Assembly: GCA_947489665.1 (NCBI GenBank)
Contig: CANLEH010000002.1
Span: forward strand, 558,001 to 622,000
Direction of reading: 5' to 3'
Length of the DNA stretch: 64,000 nt
Origin: an uncultured Roseicyclus sp.
GTDB taxonomy: Bacteria > Pseudomonadota > Alphaproteobacteria > Rhodobacterales > Rhodobacteraceae
The translations under genes were made by a program, and so were the position numbers. The notes under the pieces were generated by a model. It saw only the letters and a program-made list of their open reading frames with translations. It searched no databases and was not told where the DNA came from. Positions 15,583-25,437 of the stretch are shown one piece after another; position 1 is the first letter of the stretch, and every line of letters starts with the position of its first letter.

Positions 15583-17466
15583 CTAAGGCTCAGACGCGCG
15601 CAAAAGGACCGCCGATAACGGAGCCAAGGCCACGCCTGCAGACCGGTCGCCAAGCGCCCAGGAAAACAGCGCAGTCACCGTATCGGGACGCGTATGCCCC
15701 GCCACAATCACGGTGCCTTCTTGTGACGCCGTAAAGGCCGCACGCGACAGGAACCGTGTGATCGTGGTGGCGCGCTCCCCCTCATCATCCAGCAAACGGA
15801 ACAAAGTCGCACTCGGCACGCCCGCCCGGTTGGCGGTCTGCTCGGCCGCATTCAACCCGCGTGGGAAAGCGACAAGTCCGTGCCCGGTCTCGGCCAGCAA
15901 CGCAACCGTCGCATCCAGGACCGGACGATCGCCCTGGATCCGGCTGTCTGGTGTGTCGAGCAAGGCAACGGCCTCGGGCAACACGGATTGCGCGGCACTC
16001 ACCGCCACCTCGGTATCCACTGCCGTCGCCCCCTCGGGCAGCATTGAGCCTAGAAGAACCACTTCGAACCCGGCTTCCCGGTAGATGGCGGCCCGCGCGG
16101 CGGCATCCGGGTGAAGCGGGTCAATCGCGAAGGCCACTGGGAAAGTGAAGCGCGTCAGGGTCGTCTGTTCGATCCGGCTGTCGGGCTCATCAATCAGCAC
16201 CACAGCCATTAACGGGCGCTCGTCCGCCGGGTCAAACGGCGCAGCAAAGGCCTGTATTGCGGGCAAGTCATCTACATCCGCTTCAACCTCGGCCTCAGCT
16301 TCGGCTTCGGCGACAGGCTCCGCATCCGGCACGGGCGATGTGGCGTTGCCACCCGCTTGCGGCAGGCGAGAGACCTGCGGGAAGCGCGGCGTGGATGTCT
16401 CGGATGGAACATCCTCTGGCGCGTCGCCCGCTGCGGCGGTGTCATCGCCGATGGTCGGAAACCGTGGCGAATTGAGCGTCGGCGTTTCGGGTTCAGTCGC
16501 ATCAAGGGCAGCGATCTCTTCGCCGGACGCCGCTTCATCTTCAACGCCGATTTCAGGCACGTTGGGCGCTTCTTCTTCGGCGGCTGCGACTGGCACATCC
16601 TCAGGCGCTGGCTCAGGCGCTGGCTCCGGTTCGGGCAGCGGGGCCGTAGCCGTTTCCACGGCTGGCATGGCACTGACCTGCGGCAAGTTCAGTGCCGTGG
16701 GGGCGTCACCTGTTGCCGCAACAGCGGTCGATCCAGACGGCGCATCGGGGGCCGCGCCCAGTGCAGGCGCTGCGGCGATGGTTTCAGGCGTTTCGGCGGA
16801 GACTTGCGGCTGCGCTGCCGGGGCCGTGTCGAAACTAGGGGCGGCGGACAGGCCCGCTGGCTGCGGTGCCGCAGGCGCGGCAGCGTTCGGCGCGGCATCC
16901 GTCGCGGGCAAGGCGGCCTCTTCTTCAGGCGGCGGGCGGTTGAACTCAGAGCCAGACGGCAGCGGGATGTCCGTGGCCGGGGCCGCTGCGCCAGTGTCTT
17001 CACCGTCACTGGCCGCAGCGTCCACATCTGGTTCGCTTTCCTCGGCTGGGGCCGCATTTTCGGACGGGGCGGCATCTTGGGTGGGCGTCGTCCCATCAGG
17101 TGCTTCCGCATCAGCCGCTTCCGCATCTGTGAAGGGCGCGAGCGGGGCGCTGCCTTCAACGGCCGCTTCACTTTCTGCGGCCTCTACGTCGCCAGAGGGT
17201 TCCTCTGCAATCGCAGGCGCATCTTGCGCGCCATCGTCAGCCGCGGGCGCCTCTTCACTCGGCGCGTCAGTTTCGGGGGCCTCTTCCGCGACCGCCTCTT
17301 CAGCCGCTGCCTCCGCCTCATCTCCATCCGCACTCACCGTCACGTCAAGCGCTGGGGTATCCTCAGTACCGGGACGCGGCGGCAAGGGCGTGTTCAGCGA
17401 CACCGCCGCAAGCACCAGCCCAGAGACCAAAAGACCTGAAAGAATACCGACACTCAGACCGCCCAT
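15583..17466 (-). CDS. Divergent polysaccharide deacetylase family protein with long acidic linker
   Basis: A 627-aa protein with three parts. One N-terminal membrane helix (about residues 3-24) is followed by a linker of about 370 residues made almost entirely of Ala, Glu, Pro, Asp and Thr. The C-terminal domain of about 215 residues matches the YibQ-type divergent polysaccharide deacetylases (MAVVLIDEPDS, FAIDPLHPDAAARAAIYREAGFEVVLLG, AVALLDTPDSRIQ, GHGLVAFPRGLN). It probably spans the periplasm and acts at the envelope or peptidoglycan. The usual catalytic His and Asp of true deacetylases are not evident. ATG 17466 is chosen because the hydrophobic helix follows directly and CAGGAG precedes it. 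Confidence 0.85.
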   Translation of the reverse strand: MGGLSVGILSGLLVSGLVLAAVSLNTPLPPRPGTEDTPALDVTVSADGDEAEAAAEEAVAEEAPETDAPSEEAPAADDGAQDAPAIAEEPSGDVEAAESEAAVEGSAPLAPFTDAEAADAEAPDGTTPTQDAAPSENAAPAEESEPDVDAAASDGEDTGAAAPATDIPLPSGSEFNRPPPEEEAALPATDAAPNAAAPAAPQPAGLSAAPSFDTAPAAQPQVSAETPETIAAAPALGAAPDAPSGSTAVAATGDAPTALNLPQVSAMPAVETATAPLPEPEPAPEPAPEDVPVAAAEEEAPNVPEIGVEDEAASGEEIAALDATEPETPTLNSPRFPTIGDDTAAAGDAPEDVPSETSTPRFPQVSRLPQAGGNATSPVPDAEPVAEAEAEAEVEADVDDLPAIQAFAAPFDPADERPLMAVVLIDEPDSRIEQTTLTRFTFPVAFAIDPLHPDAAARAAIYREAGFEVVLLGSMLPEGATAVDTEVAVSAAQSVLPEAVALLDTPDSRIQGDRPVLDATVALLAETGHGLVAFPRGLNAAEQTANRAGVPSATLFRLLDDEGERATTITRFLSRAAFTASQEGTVIVAGHTRPDTVTALFSWALGDRSAGVALAPLSAVLLRASEP

Positions 17467-17617
17467 GGCCCATGCTCCTGTCTGCTCTGGCCCGGGTTCA
17501 ACGCCCGAACATTCAACACCATGTGCCGGCCTACCTTGACCCGCGCGCACGGCTTTGAAACATGTATAGCGCGGGCGCGCGTCGCCTTCACCCCTTTTCG
17601 CGTGAGGTCGCCTGACG

Positions 17618-18208
17618 ATGCTGCTCCTGATCGATAACTACGACAGTTTCACCTACAATCTGGTGCACTATCTGGGGGAGCTTGGCGCCGATGTCCGCGT
17701 TGTGCGCAACGACCAGATCACCGTGCAGGACGCGATGGCCTCGGGCGCCAGCGGGATCGTGCTGAGCCCTGGGCCCGGCACGCCCGAGCAGGCGGGCATT
17801 TGCCTGAGCCTGACCAAAGCGGCGGCTGGCGCGCAGATGCCGCTTTTTGGCGTATGCCTTGGCCACCAAACCATTGGCGAGGCGTTCGGCGGCAAAGTTG
17901 AGCGTCATTCCGACATCGTGCACGGCAAGATGGGCGTCATCCAGCACGAGGGCAAAGGCGTCTTCGCCGGATTGCCTTCGCCGCTTGAGGCCACGCGGTA
18001 TCACAGCCTTGTCGTTGATCGCACCTCACTGCCGTCGGAGCTTGAGGTTACAGCCGAACTCAGCGACGGCACGATCATGGGCCTGCGCCACCGGCAGCTT
18101 CCCATCGAGGGCGTGCAATTCCACCCCGAAAGCATCCGGTCCGAACATGGCCACGCGATGCTCAAGACCTTCCTAGAGACGACCCAAAAGACAAGCGAGC
18201 CTGCATGA
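17618..18208 (+). CDS. trpG: Anthranilate synthase component II (glutamine amidotransferase)
   Basis: A 196-aa class I glutamine amidotransferase that feeds ammonia to TrpE; it may also serve 4-amino-4-deoxychorismate synthase (PabA role). The triad is visible: Cys in FGVCLGHQ, His and Glu in [29 protein letters not shown] and [12 protein letters not shown] are typical. It is the first gene of the trpG-trpD-(membrane protein)-trpC-moaC-moeA run. Its stop overlaps the trpD start (ATGA). Confidence 0.97.
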   Translation: MLLLIDNYDSFTYNLVHYLGELGADVRVVRNDQITVQDAMASGASGIVLSPGPGTPEQAGICLSLTKAAAGAQMPLFGVCLGHQTIGEAFGGKVERHSDIVHGKMGVIQHEGKGVFAGLPSPLEATRYHSLVVDRTSLPSELEVTAELSDGTIMGLRHRQLPIEGVQFHPESIRSEHGHAMLKTFLETTQKTSEPA

Positions 18209-19230
18209 CCGACCCAAATGACGCGATGAAGCCCATCATCTTTGCGGCTTCCGAAGGCCCCTTGTCGCGCGCGCAAGCCGAGGAGGCGTTTAGCTACCTA
18301 TTTGATGGCGCGGCAAGTGCGGCGCAAATGGGTGGGCTGATCATGGCAATGCGGGCCCGCGGCGAATCCGTGGCCGAATATGCGGCCGCCGCGCAGGTGA
18401 TGCGCGAGAAGTGCATCGCGGTGAACGCCCCCGAAGGCGCGATGGACATCGTCGGCACCGGCGGGGACGGGATGGGCACGCTGAACATCTCAACAGCCAC
18501 GGCCTTTGTCGTGGCAGGCGCGGGTGTACCGGTGGCCAAGCACGGCAACCGCAACCTCTCGTCCAAATCCGGCGCGGCAGATGTGCTGACCCAGATGGGC
18601 ATCGACGTGATGGTGGGCGCCGATGTGGTGGAGGCCAGCATCAAAGAGGCCGGCATCGGCTTCATGATGGCGCCCATGCACCACCCGGCCGTCAAACATG
18701 TCATGCCGATCCGGCAGGAGCTTGGCTGCAAGACGATCTTCAACATTCTCGGCCCCCTGACGAACCCCGCAGGCGTGAAGCGCCAACTGACCGGGGCCTT
18801 CGCCATCGACCTGATCTACCCCATGGCCGAAACGCTGCTGGAATTGGGGTCCGAGGCCGCATGGCTTGTCCATGGATCGGACGGGACGGACGAAATCTCG
18901 ATCTCCGGCCTCACGAACGTGGTCGAGCTGAAGGACGGCAAGCTGCGCTCCCGCGAGGTGCACCCGGAGGATGCAGGCCTGCCCGTGCATCCCTTCAAGG
19001 ACATTCTCGGCGGCACGCCCGAGGAGAACGGCCAGGCATTCCGGGCGCTTCTGGACGGGGCTGAAGGCGCTTACCGTGACGCGGTGCTCATGAACGCTGC
19101 CGCCGCCCTCATCGTGGCGGGCCGTGTGACAGAGCTGCGCGATGGCGTAGAAATCGCGCGCGACAGCATCGACAGCGGTGCAGCCAAGGCGGCGGTTGAG
19201 GCCGTGGCCCGTGTGACCTCCGCCAAGTGA
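18205..19230 (+). CDS. trpD: Anthranilate phosphoribosyltransferase
   Basis: A 341-aa enzyme joining anthranilate to phosphoribosyl pyrophosphate, second step of tryptophan synthesis. Signature segments are [16 protein letters not shown] (PRPP loop), [17 protein letters not shown] and [17 protein letters not shown]. It overlaps trpG at the start and the next gene at the end (GTGA), so the run is translationally coupled. Confidence 0.97.
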   Translation: MTDPNDAMKPIIFAASEGPLSRAQAEEAFSYLFDGAASAAQMGGLIMAMRARGESVAEYAAAAQVMREKCIAVNAPEGAMDIVGTGGDGMGTLNISTATAFVVAGAGVPVAKHGNRNLSSKSGAADVLTQMGIDVMVGADVVEASIKEAGIGFMMAPMHHPAVKHVMPIRQELGCKTIFNILGPLTNPAGVKRQLTGAFAIDLIYPMAETLLELGSEAAWLVHGSDGTDEISISGLTNVVELKDGKLRSREVHPEDAGLPVHPFKDILGGTPEENGQAFRALLDGAEGAYRDAVLMNAAAALIVAGRVTELRDGVEIARDSIDSGAAKAAVEAVARVTSAK

Positions 19231-19727
19231 AGCGCTACATCCTACCCCTCGGGTTCGGCTTTATCGGACTGGTCCTGCTGACGATCACGCTCGTCCTCTA
19301 CCTGCACATGGCGCGCGAGTTGCGGATCGGTGAACAACTGATCGATGACGGCGTGGCGACCGACGCCCTTCTTGTGTCAGCGGAGTATGTCGAACGCCTG
19401 TCGTGCCGGGGCGGGACCATCAAGGTCTGCAACCGGTCGGATTATGCCCTCGGGCAGATCGTCTATCTTGTCGATAACCGGCGCGCCGTTACTCAAGTAA
19501 CACTGAGTGAGGCGGATTTCGCGGCCCATGGGGCCGGGGAAGAAGTGCGCATCCCCATCGTCTACCTGCCCAACGACCCGTTGGAGATCGAAGGCACGCG
19601 CGGTGATCGGTTCATCTCGGCGCGCTCCGATGACCTCACGATCCTTGTCAGTGCGATCTTCGGCATCGTCTTCGCGGCCATCGGCGGGATTGCGGCGCTG
19701 GTGATCCGCAAACAAGCGCCTGTCTGA
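19227..19727 (+). CDS. DUF3592-like membrane protein inside the trp operon
   Basis: A 166-aa protein with an N-terminal membrane helix (about 4-28) and a C-terminal one (about 137-161), separated by a soluble domain containing a Cys pair ([14 protein letters not shown]). The two-helix plan with a small beta-rich loop domain and a YLPNDP motif ([13 protein letters not shown]) resembles DUF3592 proteins. It starts with GTG overlapping the trpD stop (GTGA). It has no evident biochemical link to tryptophan synthesis. Confidence 0.7.
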   Translation: MKRYILPLGFGFIGLVLLTITLVLYLHMARELRIGEQLIDDGVATDALLVSAEYVERLSCRGGTIKVCNRSDYALGQIVYLVDNRRAVTQVTLSEADFAAHGAGEEVRIPIVYLPNDPLEIEGTRGDRFISARSDDLTILVSAIFGIVFAAIGGIAALVIRKQAPV

Positions 19728-19773
19728 GCCCCGCCTCTCGACAGCCCTGCCCCCCTTGCCTAAGACGGGACCC

Positions 19774-20574
19774 ATGAGCACGATACTCGACAAGATCAAA
19801 GCCTATAAGCTGGAAGAGGTCGCCGCCGCCAAAGCCGCGCGCCCCCTGGCCGAGGTTGAAGCCGCAGCGCTTGCCGCATCCCCCGTTCGCCCCTTTGGTG
19901 CCGCGTTGAAGCAAGCGCAGTCCGACGGCTACGGCCTGATCGCCGAAATCAAGAAGGCCAGCCCCTCCAAGAGTTTGATCCGCGCCGATTTCGACCCGCC
20001 CGCCTTGGCGAAGGCCTATGAAGCTGGCGGCGCGACCTGCCTGTCTGTTCTGACCGACACACCAAGTTTCCAAGGCGCGCCGGAGTTCCTGCAGGCCGCC
20101 CGCGCCGCCGTATCCCTCCCCTGCCTGCGCAAGGATTTCCTCTACGATACCTATCAGGTGGCCGAGGCGCGGGCTTGGGGCGCCGATTGCATCCTGATCA
20201 TCATGGCCTCCGTCAGCGACGCGCAAGCCGCCGAGCTGGAAGATGCCGCCTTCGCCTTGGGCATGGATGCCCTGATCGAGGTGCATGACGGGGCCGAGCT
20301 CGACCGCGCGCTGGCGCTCAAATCGCCGCTTCTGGGTATCAACAACCGCAACCTCAACACGTTCGAGACGACGCTGCAAACCACCCGCGATCTGTCGCAA
20401 CGGGTGCCCGGCGACCGGATGCTGATCTCGGAATCCGGTCTCTTCGAACCCGACGACCTCGCCGATATGGCCCGCCACGGCGCACGCACCTTCCTGATCG
20501 GCGAAAGCCTGATGCGGCAAGACGATGTAACGGCCGCCACCAAGGCCCTGCTGGCCGAGCCGGTGCCAGCCTGA
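19774..20574 (+). CDS. trpC: Indole-3-glycerol phosphate synthase
   Basis: A 266-aa TIM-barrel enzyme that closes the indole ring of the tryptophan precursor. Seen are [18 protein letters not shown] (substrate-binding Lys and Ser), [36 protein letters not shown] and [15 protein letters not shown] 19774 is the likely start; a CTAAGA hexamer only 8 bases upstream could be a promoter element producing an almost leaderless transcript. The stop overlaps moaC. Confidence 0.96.
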   Translation: MSTILDKIKAYKLEEVAAAKAARPLAEVEAAALAASPVRPFGAALKQAQSDGYGLIAEIKKASPSKSLIRADFDPPALAKAYEAGGATCLSVLTDTPSFQGAPEFLQAARAAVSLPCLRKDFLYDTYQVAEARAWGADCILIIMASVSDAQAAELEDAAFALGMDALIEVHDGAELDRALALKSPLLGINNRNLNTFETTLQTTRDLSQRVPGDRMLISESGLFEPDDLADMARHGARTFLIGESLMRQDDVTAATKALLAEPVPA

Positions 20575-21053
20575 TGGCCGAGCTGACCCATTTCGACGGC
20601 CAGGGGGCGGCGCACATGGTCGATGTCTCTGACAAGGCCGTGATAGACCGGGTCGCGGTGGCGGAGTGTTACGTGAAGATGCTCCCGCAAACCCTTGAAA
20701 AGGTGACAGAAGGCACTGCCAAGAAGGGCGACGTTCTGGGCGTCGCGCGGCTGGCAGGCATCATGGGCGCAAAGAAATGCGCCGACCTCATCCCCCTCTG
20801 CCATCCACTGCCGATTACCAAGGTCGCGGTCGATCTGGAGCCGGACACGGACCTGCCCGGCGTGCGCATCACGGCGACCGTGAAAACCACCGGCCAGACG
20901 GGCGTAGAGATGGAGGCGCTGACCGCCGCCTCCACCGCCGCCCTGACCGTCTACGACATGCTGAAGGCAGCTGAAAAAAGCATGGAGATCGGCGGCCTGC
21001 GGGTCGTACTAAAAGACGGTGGTAAATCCGGCAGGTACGAGGTCTCACCTTGA
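20574..21053 (+). CDS. moaC: Cyclic pyranopterin monophosphate synthase
   Basis: A 159-aa enzyme acting with MoaA in the first step of molybdenum cofactor synthesis. Characteristic are [15 protein letters not shown] at the N-terminus, [18 protein letters not shown] in the middle and [25 protein letters not shown], ending with KDGGKSGRY. The ATG overlaps the trpC stop and its own stop overlaps moeA (TTGA). Confidence 0.97.
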   Translation: MAELTHFDGQGAAHMVDVSDKAVIDRVAVAECYVKMLPQTLEKVTEGTAKKGDVLGVARLAGIMGAKKCADLIPLCHPLPITKVAVDLEPDTDLPGVRITATVKTTGQTGVEMEALTAASTAALTVYDMLKAAEKSMEIGGLRVVLKDGGKSGRYEVSP

Positions 21054-22249
21054 TCTCCGTTGAAGAGGCCCTTGCGAAATGCCTCGCGCTGGCCAAACCA
21101 GTCGGCTCTGAGATCGTGCACCTCGCAGACGCTGGAGGCCGAACGCTCGCCGCACCCGTCACCGCCTACCGGGATCAACCGCCCTTCTCCGCCTCCGCCA
21201 TGGATGGTTACGCCGTCCGTGACGTCGAGGCGATCCCGGGCCGCCGCCTGAAGGTCGTGGGCGAAGCGCCGGCAGGCCACCATTGGCCGGGCACCATTGG
21301 CCCAGGCGAATGCTTGCGCATCTTCACCGGTGCGCCCTTGCCAGCAGGCACTGATCGCGTCGTGATCCAGGAAGATGTCACGCGCGACGGCGACCGGATC
21401 ATTCTGGGCCGCGACCTTGGATCGAACACCAACATGCGCCCCTCCGGTGCGGATTTCGTCGCTGGCGCCACCCTGGACGCGCCCCGCCGCCTCAGCCCTG
21501 CCGACATCGCGCTCGCCGCGGCCATGAACGCGCCGAAACTGACTGTCTCCAAACGACCCGACATCGCGCTGATCGCAACGGGGGATGAACTTGTCAGCCC
21601 TGGCGAGGACCCTGCACCCGACCAGATCATCGCCTCCAACACCTATGGCCTCAAGGCGCGGATTGAGGCCGCCGGAGGCCATGCCCGCTTGCTGCCCATC
21701 GCCCGCGACAAGCGCGAAAGCCTGGAGCAGGTGTTCGACATGGCCAAGGACGCCGAATTGATCGTCACAATCGGCGGCGCCTCGGTGGGCGACCATGACC
21801 TTGTGGGTGATGTGGCCCAGGACCTCGGCCTCGACCGCGCCTTCTACAAGATCGCCATGCGCCCCGGAAAACCGCTGATGGCGGGCAAACTGGGCAACGC
21901 GACGCTCCTTGGTCTGCCCGGCAACCCGGTCTCGGCCATGGTCTGCGCGGAATTGTTCCTGATCCCCATGATCGACGCGATGCTCGGGCTGCCCTCCGGC
22001 CCGCGCCCACGGCTCAAGGCGCGCCTCGGCGTCGACCTGGACGCCAATGGCCCGCGAGAGCATTACATGCGCTCCCGCCTGGAACGCGGCGACGACCTGC
22101 CAGTGCTGACACCCTTCGGCAGCCAGGATTCATCCCTGCTGACGATCCTCTCCGGCGCCTCCGCCCTGCTGGTGCGTCCGGTGGATGAAGGGCGCAAACG
22201 GGCGGGCGATCTCGTGGAATATGTTCCCCTCACACAGCTATTTTCCTGA
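21050..22249 (+). CDS. moeA: Molybdopterin molybdenumtransferase
   Basis: A 399-aa protein that inserts molybdate into adenylated molybdopterin. Visible are the N-terminal [10 protein letters not shown], the MPT-binding-like domain with [25 protein letters not shown] and [12 protein letters not shown], and a C-terminal beta domain. It starts with TTG, overlapping the moaC stop; there is no suitable ATG earlier than MDGYAV. It closes the trp-moa run; lexA follows with its own promoter. Confidence 0.96.
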   Translation: MISVEEALAKCLALAKPVGSEIVHLADAGGRTLAAPVTAYRDQPPFSASAMDGYAVRDVEAIPGRRLKVVGEAPAGHHWPGTIGPGECLRIFTGAPLPAGTDRVVIQEDVTRDGDRIILGRDLGSNTNMRPSGADFVAGATLDAPRRLSPADIALAAAMNAPKLTVSKRPDIALIATGDELVSPGEDPAPDQIIASNTYGLKARIEAAGGHARLLPIARDKRESLEQVFDMAKDAELIVTIGGASVGDHDLVGDVAQDLGLDRAFYKIAMRPGKPLMAGKLGNATLLGLPGNPVSAMVCAELFLIPMIDAMLGLPSGPRPRLKARLGVDLDANGPREHYMRSRLERGDDLPVLTPFGSQDSSLLTILSGASALLVRPVDEGRKRAGDLVEYVPLTQLFS

Positions 22250-22253
22250 TTCG

Positions 22254-22294
22254 TTGACAAATTGTTCGGAACAGGGGTAGAACATACCCTGAAC
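22254..22294 (+). promoter_or_regulatory. lexA promoter with overlapping LexA (SOS) boxes
   Basis: A TTGACA -35 (22254-22259) is followed by a -10-like TAGAAC (22278-22283, 18-base spacer). Across the -10 lie three GAAC tetramers in phase, at 22269, 22280 and 22291, each separated by exactly 7 bases. This gives two overlapping copies of the alphaproteobacterial SOS box GAAC-N7-GAAC; a fourth, imperfect GAAT stands at 22302. This is strong evidence for LexA autorepression. Confidence 0.9.
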
Positions 22295-22360
22295 GGGCAC
22301 AGAATATGCCCGCATAGCTGAGCAGTTGCCCAACTGGGCGCAACAATCGAGGAGACGGGG

Positions 22361-23056
22361 ATGCTGACGCGCAAGCAGAGGGACCTTCTGGAATTCATTC
22401 ACAAGCGGATGCAGAAGGACGGCGTACCGCCCTCCTTCGATGAAATGAAAGAGGCGCTTGATTTGCGTTCGAAATCCGGCATCCACCGGCTGATCACGGC
22501 CCTGGAAGAACGCGGCTTCATCCGTCGCCTCGCGCATCGCGCCCGCGCCATTGAGATCGTCAAAATGCCCGACGCAATGGCCGATGGCGGTGGCAGCGGC
22601 TTTACCCCCCGCGTGATCGAAGGCGACCGCGCCGACCCGCCCGCAGGGGCCATGCCCGTGGAAGCGGCGGCTGCCACAGAACTGCCTGTGATGGGTAAAA
22701 TCGCAGCTGGTGTACCGATTGAGGCGATCAGCCAGGTCGCCGCCCATGTTGCCGTGCCCCAGCAGATGCTTGGCACAGGCCGCAGCCACTATGCACTTGA
22801 AGTCAAAGGTGATTCGATGATCGACGCCGGGATCAACGACGGCGATATCGTGGTCATCGAGGAAGGGGATACAGCCGATAACGGCGATATCGTTGTGGCT
22901 CTGGTCGAAGATCAGGAAGCCACCCTCAAACGCCTGCGTCGCAAGTCGGGGATGATCGCGCTTGAGGCCGCCAACCCGGCCTATGAGACACGGATGTTCC
23001 GCGACGACCAGGTAAAGGTGCAAGGCAAGCTGGTCGGCCTGATCCGCACCTACTGA
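22361..23056 (+). CDS. lexA: LexA repressor, SOS regulator
   Basis: A 231-aa repressor that cleaves itself when RecA filaments form on damaged DNA. The N-terminal winged helix-turn-helix has [21 protein letters not shown]. The Ala-Gly cleavage site lies in [10 protein letters not shown], the catalytic Ser in [11 protein letters not shown] and the Lys in [11 protein letters not shown] Gly/Pro-rich linker of about 40 residues between the domains is longer than in E. coli, as usual in alphaproteobacteria. GGAGACGGGG precedes the ATG. Confidence 0.98.
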   Translation: MLTRKQRDLLEFIHKRMQKDGVPPSFDEMKEALDLRSKSGIHRLITALEERGFIRRLAHRARAIEIVKMPDAMADGGGSGFTPRVIEGDRADPPAGAMPVEAAAATELPVMGKIAAGVPIEAISQVAAHVAVPQQMLGTGRSHYALEVKGDSMIDAGINDGDIVVIEEGDTADNGDIVVALVEDQEATLKRLRRKSGMIALEAANPAYETRMFRDDQVKVQGKLVGLIRTY

Positions 23057-23063
23057 ACAGCCG

Positions 23064-23095
23064 GGCGCGCGGTGCCACGGGGCGTCGCGCGCGCC
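23064..23095 (+). terminator. GC-rich hairpin after lexA
   Basis: GGCGCGCG (23064-23071) can pair with CGCGCGCC (23088-23095), eight bases after the lexA stop. No T-run follows, so it is a weak or Rho-assisted terminator at best. The rest of 23096-23259 shows small hairpins only. Confidence 0.35.
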
Positions 23096-23259
23096 ACAAG
23101 GCAGGTCCGAGGACGACCAAAGGCCAGAGGGGGCTGCAATACCGCCTCTCTCGATCAGCGAAAATCAGCCGTTTTCAGTTGCTTGCGCAACGTTCGCCTT
23201 GCTGGCCACCAGCCCGCTGCGCTAGCCCGCGCCGTCTGCTCACGATTACCGGTACCCGT

Positions 23260-23892
23260 ATGCCTTCGATTTTCGCCCGCGCCGCGGCTGCCCTGATGGC
23301 CGCTTTCGCCCTCCTTTCGCTTCCCGCCTGCGCCACCCTTGCTGACCTCAACCTGCCGGGTTTTGGACGCGATGCACCAGATATCCAGCGCGACGATGTC
23401 GCGATGCGCTGGGATCACCGCCCGGAGGCTGGCGAATGGACCCGCACTGCTTTTGCAGCGCTTGAAACCCATGCCGCTGTCTTGCCGACCCTTGTGCCCG
23501 GCGACATTGCCGAATGGTGCCCCGCCTACCCCGACGCCACGCAAACGGAACGTCAATTGTTCTGGACTGGCCTGCTGTCGGCCCTTGCCCGCCACGAAAG
23601 CACCTGGAACCCAGAGGCCATCGGCGGCGGCGGGCGCTGGCACGGGCTGGTGCAGATCAGCCCCGCTACCGCGCGTCATTACGGCTGCCAGGCCACCTCT
23701 GGGGCGGCCTTGCGCGACGGCAGCGCCAACATCTCCTGCGCGCTGCGCATTTGGGCGCAAACTGTCCCCCGTGACGGGGTCGTGGCCGCCGGGCGCGGCG
23801 GCGTCGCCGCAGATTGGGGCCCCTTCGTACAAGCCAACAAACGCGAAGAGATGCGCGACTGGATCTCTGCGCAACCGTACTGCGCCCAATAG
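23260..23892 (+). CDS. Lytic transglycosylase-like lipoprotein, tandem copy 1
   Basis: A 210-aa protein with a lipoprotein signal (hydrophobic helix then LPAC, Cys at about residue 23). The C-terminal SLT-like domain has the catalytic-type Glu in ARHESTWNPEA, then GGGGRWHGLVQISPATARHYGC and a Cys pair. The chain ends with VAADWGPFVQANKREEMRDW, shared almost word for word with the next gene. It probably trims peptidoglycan from the inner face of the outer membrane. The start is ATG 23260, directly before the signal sequence. Confidence 0.82.
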   Translation: MPSIFARAAAALMAAFALLSLPACATLADLNLPGFGRDAPDIQRDDVAMRWDHRPEAGEWTRTAFAALETHAAVLPTLVPGDIAEWCPAYPDATQTERQLFWTGLLSALARHESTWNPEAIGGGGRWHGLVQISPATARHYGCQATSGAALRDGSANISCALRIWAQTVPRDGVVAAGRGGVAADWGPFVQANKREEMRDWISAQPYCAQ

Positions 23893-23973
23893 CCCGCCAC
23901 GTTTTTCTTGCCCAAGAACGGATCAAAAGGCTAAATAACCTGTCTGCCGCCAATCCGGGGGGATGGCCAAACC

Positions 23974-24858
23974 ATGGGCGCCTTGCGTCTTTTCTATCTG
24001 TTGGGCGGTCTTGCCGTCTGCATCAGTACCGTGCCGGAGCGTGCCTTTGGGCAGGCTGCGAACGATATCGATGTGGAGGTCACGGCAGGCGCGATGGATC
24101 CCGGCATCGGCTTGGATCGCCTTTCCCTCCCTGAAGAATTCGATGCTCTTGTAGAAGAAAGCGACATTGCGTCGATCAGCCCTCTCGCCCCCGCGATCAG
24201 CCTGCGCCCCGCCCCACGCGACACCTGGGCGGTGCCTGCGGCCCGGTGGGATGACCACCCGCGAGGATCGGCATGGACGGCCGCAGTCTTGTCAGCCCTG
24301 CGCGGCCCCGGCGCGCCGCTGTTGGAGGTTGAGCCGCGCGACATCACCGCCTGGTGCCCTGGATACCTCCAAGCCTCACCCGCACAGCGTGCGGCCTTTT
24401 GGACCGGCCTGATCTCCACCCTCGCCTGGCACGAAAGCACCCACCGCCCCACGGCTGTCGGCGGCGGTGGCCGTTGGTTCGGCCTTGTGCAGATTGCGCC
24501 CGGCACCGCCGATTGGCGCAACTGCGATGTCCAATCCGGACAGGCGCTTTTGGACGGCGCGGCAAACCTGCGCTGCGGCATTCGGATCATGGGCATCACC
24601 GTGCCGCGCGATCAGGTCATCGCCGAAGGGATGCGCGGCGTCGCGGCGGATTGGGGGCCATTCCATTCCCAGCGCAAACGCGAGGATATGCGCCAATGGG
24701 TCCGCGGGCAGGACTATTGCCAATTGCCGCCCTCGCCCACCCGTCCCGTGATGCGTCCCGCCAACTTGGGCCAGGCACCAGACACAGAAATGGCCCCGCA
24801 AGCGGAGCCATCCATCGGGTTCGAAACCCGCCCGGTTCAGCGACCAGAGGCCGCTTAA
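23974..24858 (+). CDS. Lytic transglycosylase-like protein, tandem copy 2
   Basis: A 294-aa paralogue of the preceding gene. It has a signal peptide (cleavage near AFGQA) in place of a lipobox, a variable region of about 70 residues, then the same domain: AWCPGY, AWHESTHRPTAVGGGGRWFGLVQIAPGTADWRNC, LRCGIRIMGITVPRD and VAADWGPFHSQRKREDMRQW. A Pro-rich tail of about 40 residues is added. The 80-base gap and shared motifs indicate tandem duplication and divergence. Its stop codon overlaps the stop of the convergent gene (TTAA). Confidence 0.82.
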   Translation: MGALRLFYLLGGLAVCISTVPERAFGQAANDIDVEVTAGAMDPGIGLDRLSLPEEFDALVEESDIASISPLAPAISLRPAPRDTWAVPAARWDDHPRGSAWTAAVLSALRGPGAPLLEVEPRDITAWCPGYLQASPAQRAAFWTGLISTLAWHESTHRPTAVGGGGRWFGLVQIAPGTADWRNCDVQSGQALLDGAANLRCGIRIMGITVPRDQVIAEGMRGVAADWGPFHSQRKREDMRQWVRGQDYCQLPPSPTRPVMRPANLGQAPDTEMAPQAEPSIGFETRPVQRPEAA

Positions 24859-25268
24859 GCCAAGCCTTGTACCGGAACGTTGCGGGCCGCCGCTTCGCGC
24901 GCGAGCTGCTTGAGGTCCGGCAGGAATTCTGTCGGCAACCGGATTTCAGTCCCATCGGTCAACATCAGCCCCACGATCGGCGTCTCGTCGCGCTTTTGAA
25001 TACGCAGATATGAGATCTGGCTGGTGGGAATGACGAAATCGTCCTCGACCCCAAGCAATTGCCAGGTCGATGGCGTGATGCGGATGCCGTATTTCGGCAA
25101 GCTCATGACCTGCCATATACAAGCAATCAAAGCCGGGATTGCCATCAAAAGCACGAAGCTGGGGGCGACCTGCCACAGGAACGCGGCCAAAACGCCAAGT
25201 CCGATAAAGCTCAGCACACTCAATGCGGCGCTGCCGGGACGTACGGAATGTTCATATGTCTCTGTCAT
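24855..25268 (-). CDS. Small membrane protein of unknown function
   Basis: A 137-aa protein with two adjacent hydrophobic helices (about 15-33 and 36-52) and a C-terminal soluble domain of about 75 residues (IRITPSTWQLLG, ISYLRIQKRDETPIVGLML) that resembles small bacterial PH-like domains. I do not recognise a named family. It converges on the second transglycosylase gene with overlapping stops. Confidence 0.7.
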   Translation of the reverse strand: MTETYEHSVRPGSAALSVLSFIGLGVLAAFLWQVAPSFVLLMAIPALIACIWQVMSLPKYGIRITPSTWQLLGVEDDFVIPTSQISYLRIQKRDETPIVGLMLTDGTEIRLPTEFLPDLKQLAREAAARNVPVQGLA

Positions 25269-25437
25269 GGATTTACCAAAGAGCCAAAAAGTGACGACAA
25301 TTTGGAAAGCCTGCGTCCGGGTCAGGGCAGTTCAGGTATTTTTTCTGGGCTTGCTCGCCTTAGATTACCCGTTGGTGCGCAGCAAATCGGCCTGCTAGGG
25401 TCCGCGTAATGGATCACCGAATGGGACCGGACAGGCC

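Noticed and set aside
16145-17539. 464-codon Ser/Ala/Gly-rich forward frame
   Set aside because: Mirror of the Ala/Glu/Pro linker of the reverse-strand deacetylase-like gene; composition follows from that linker.
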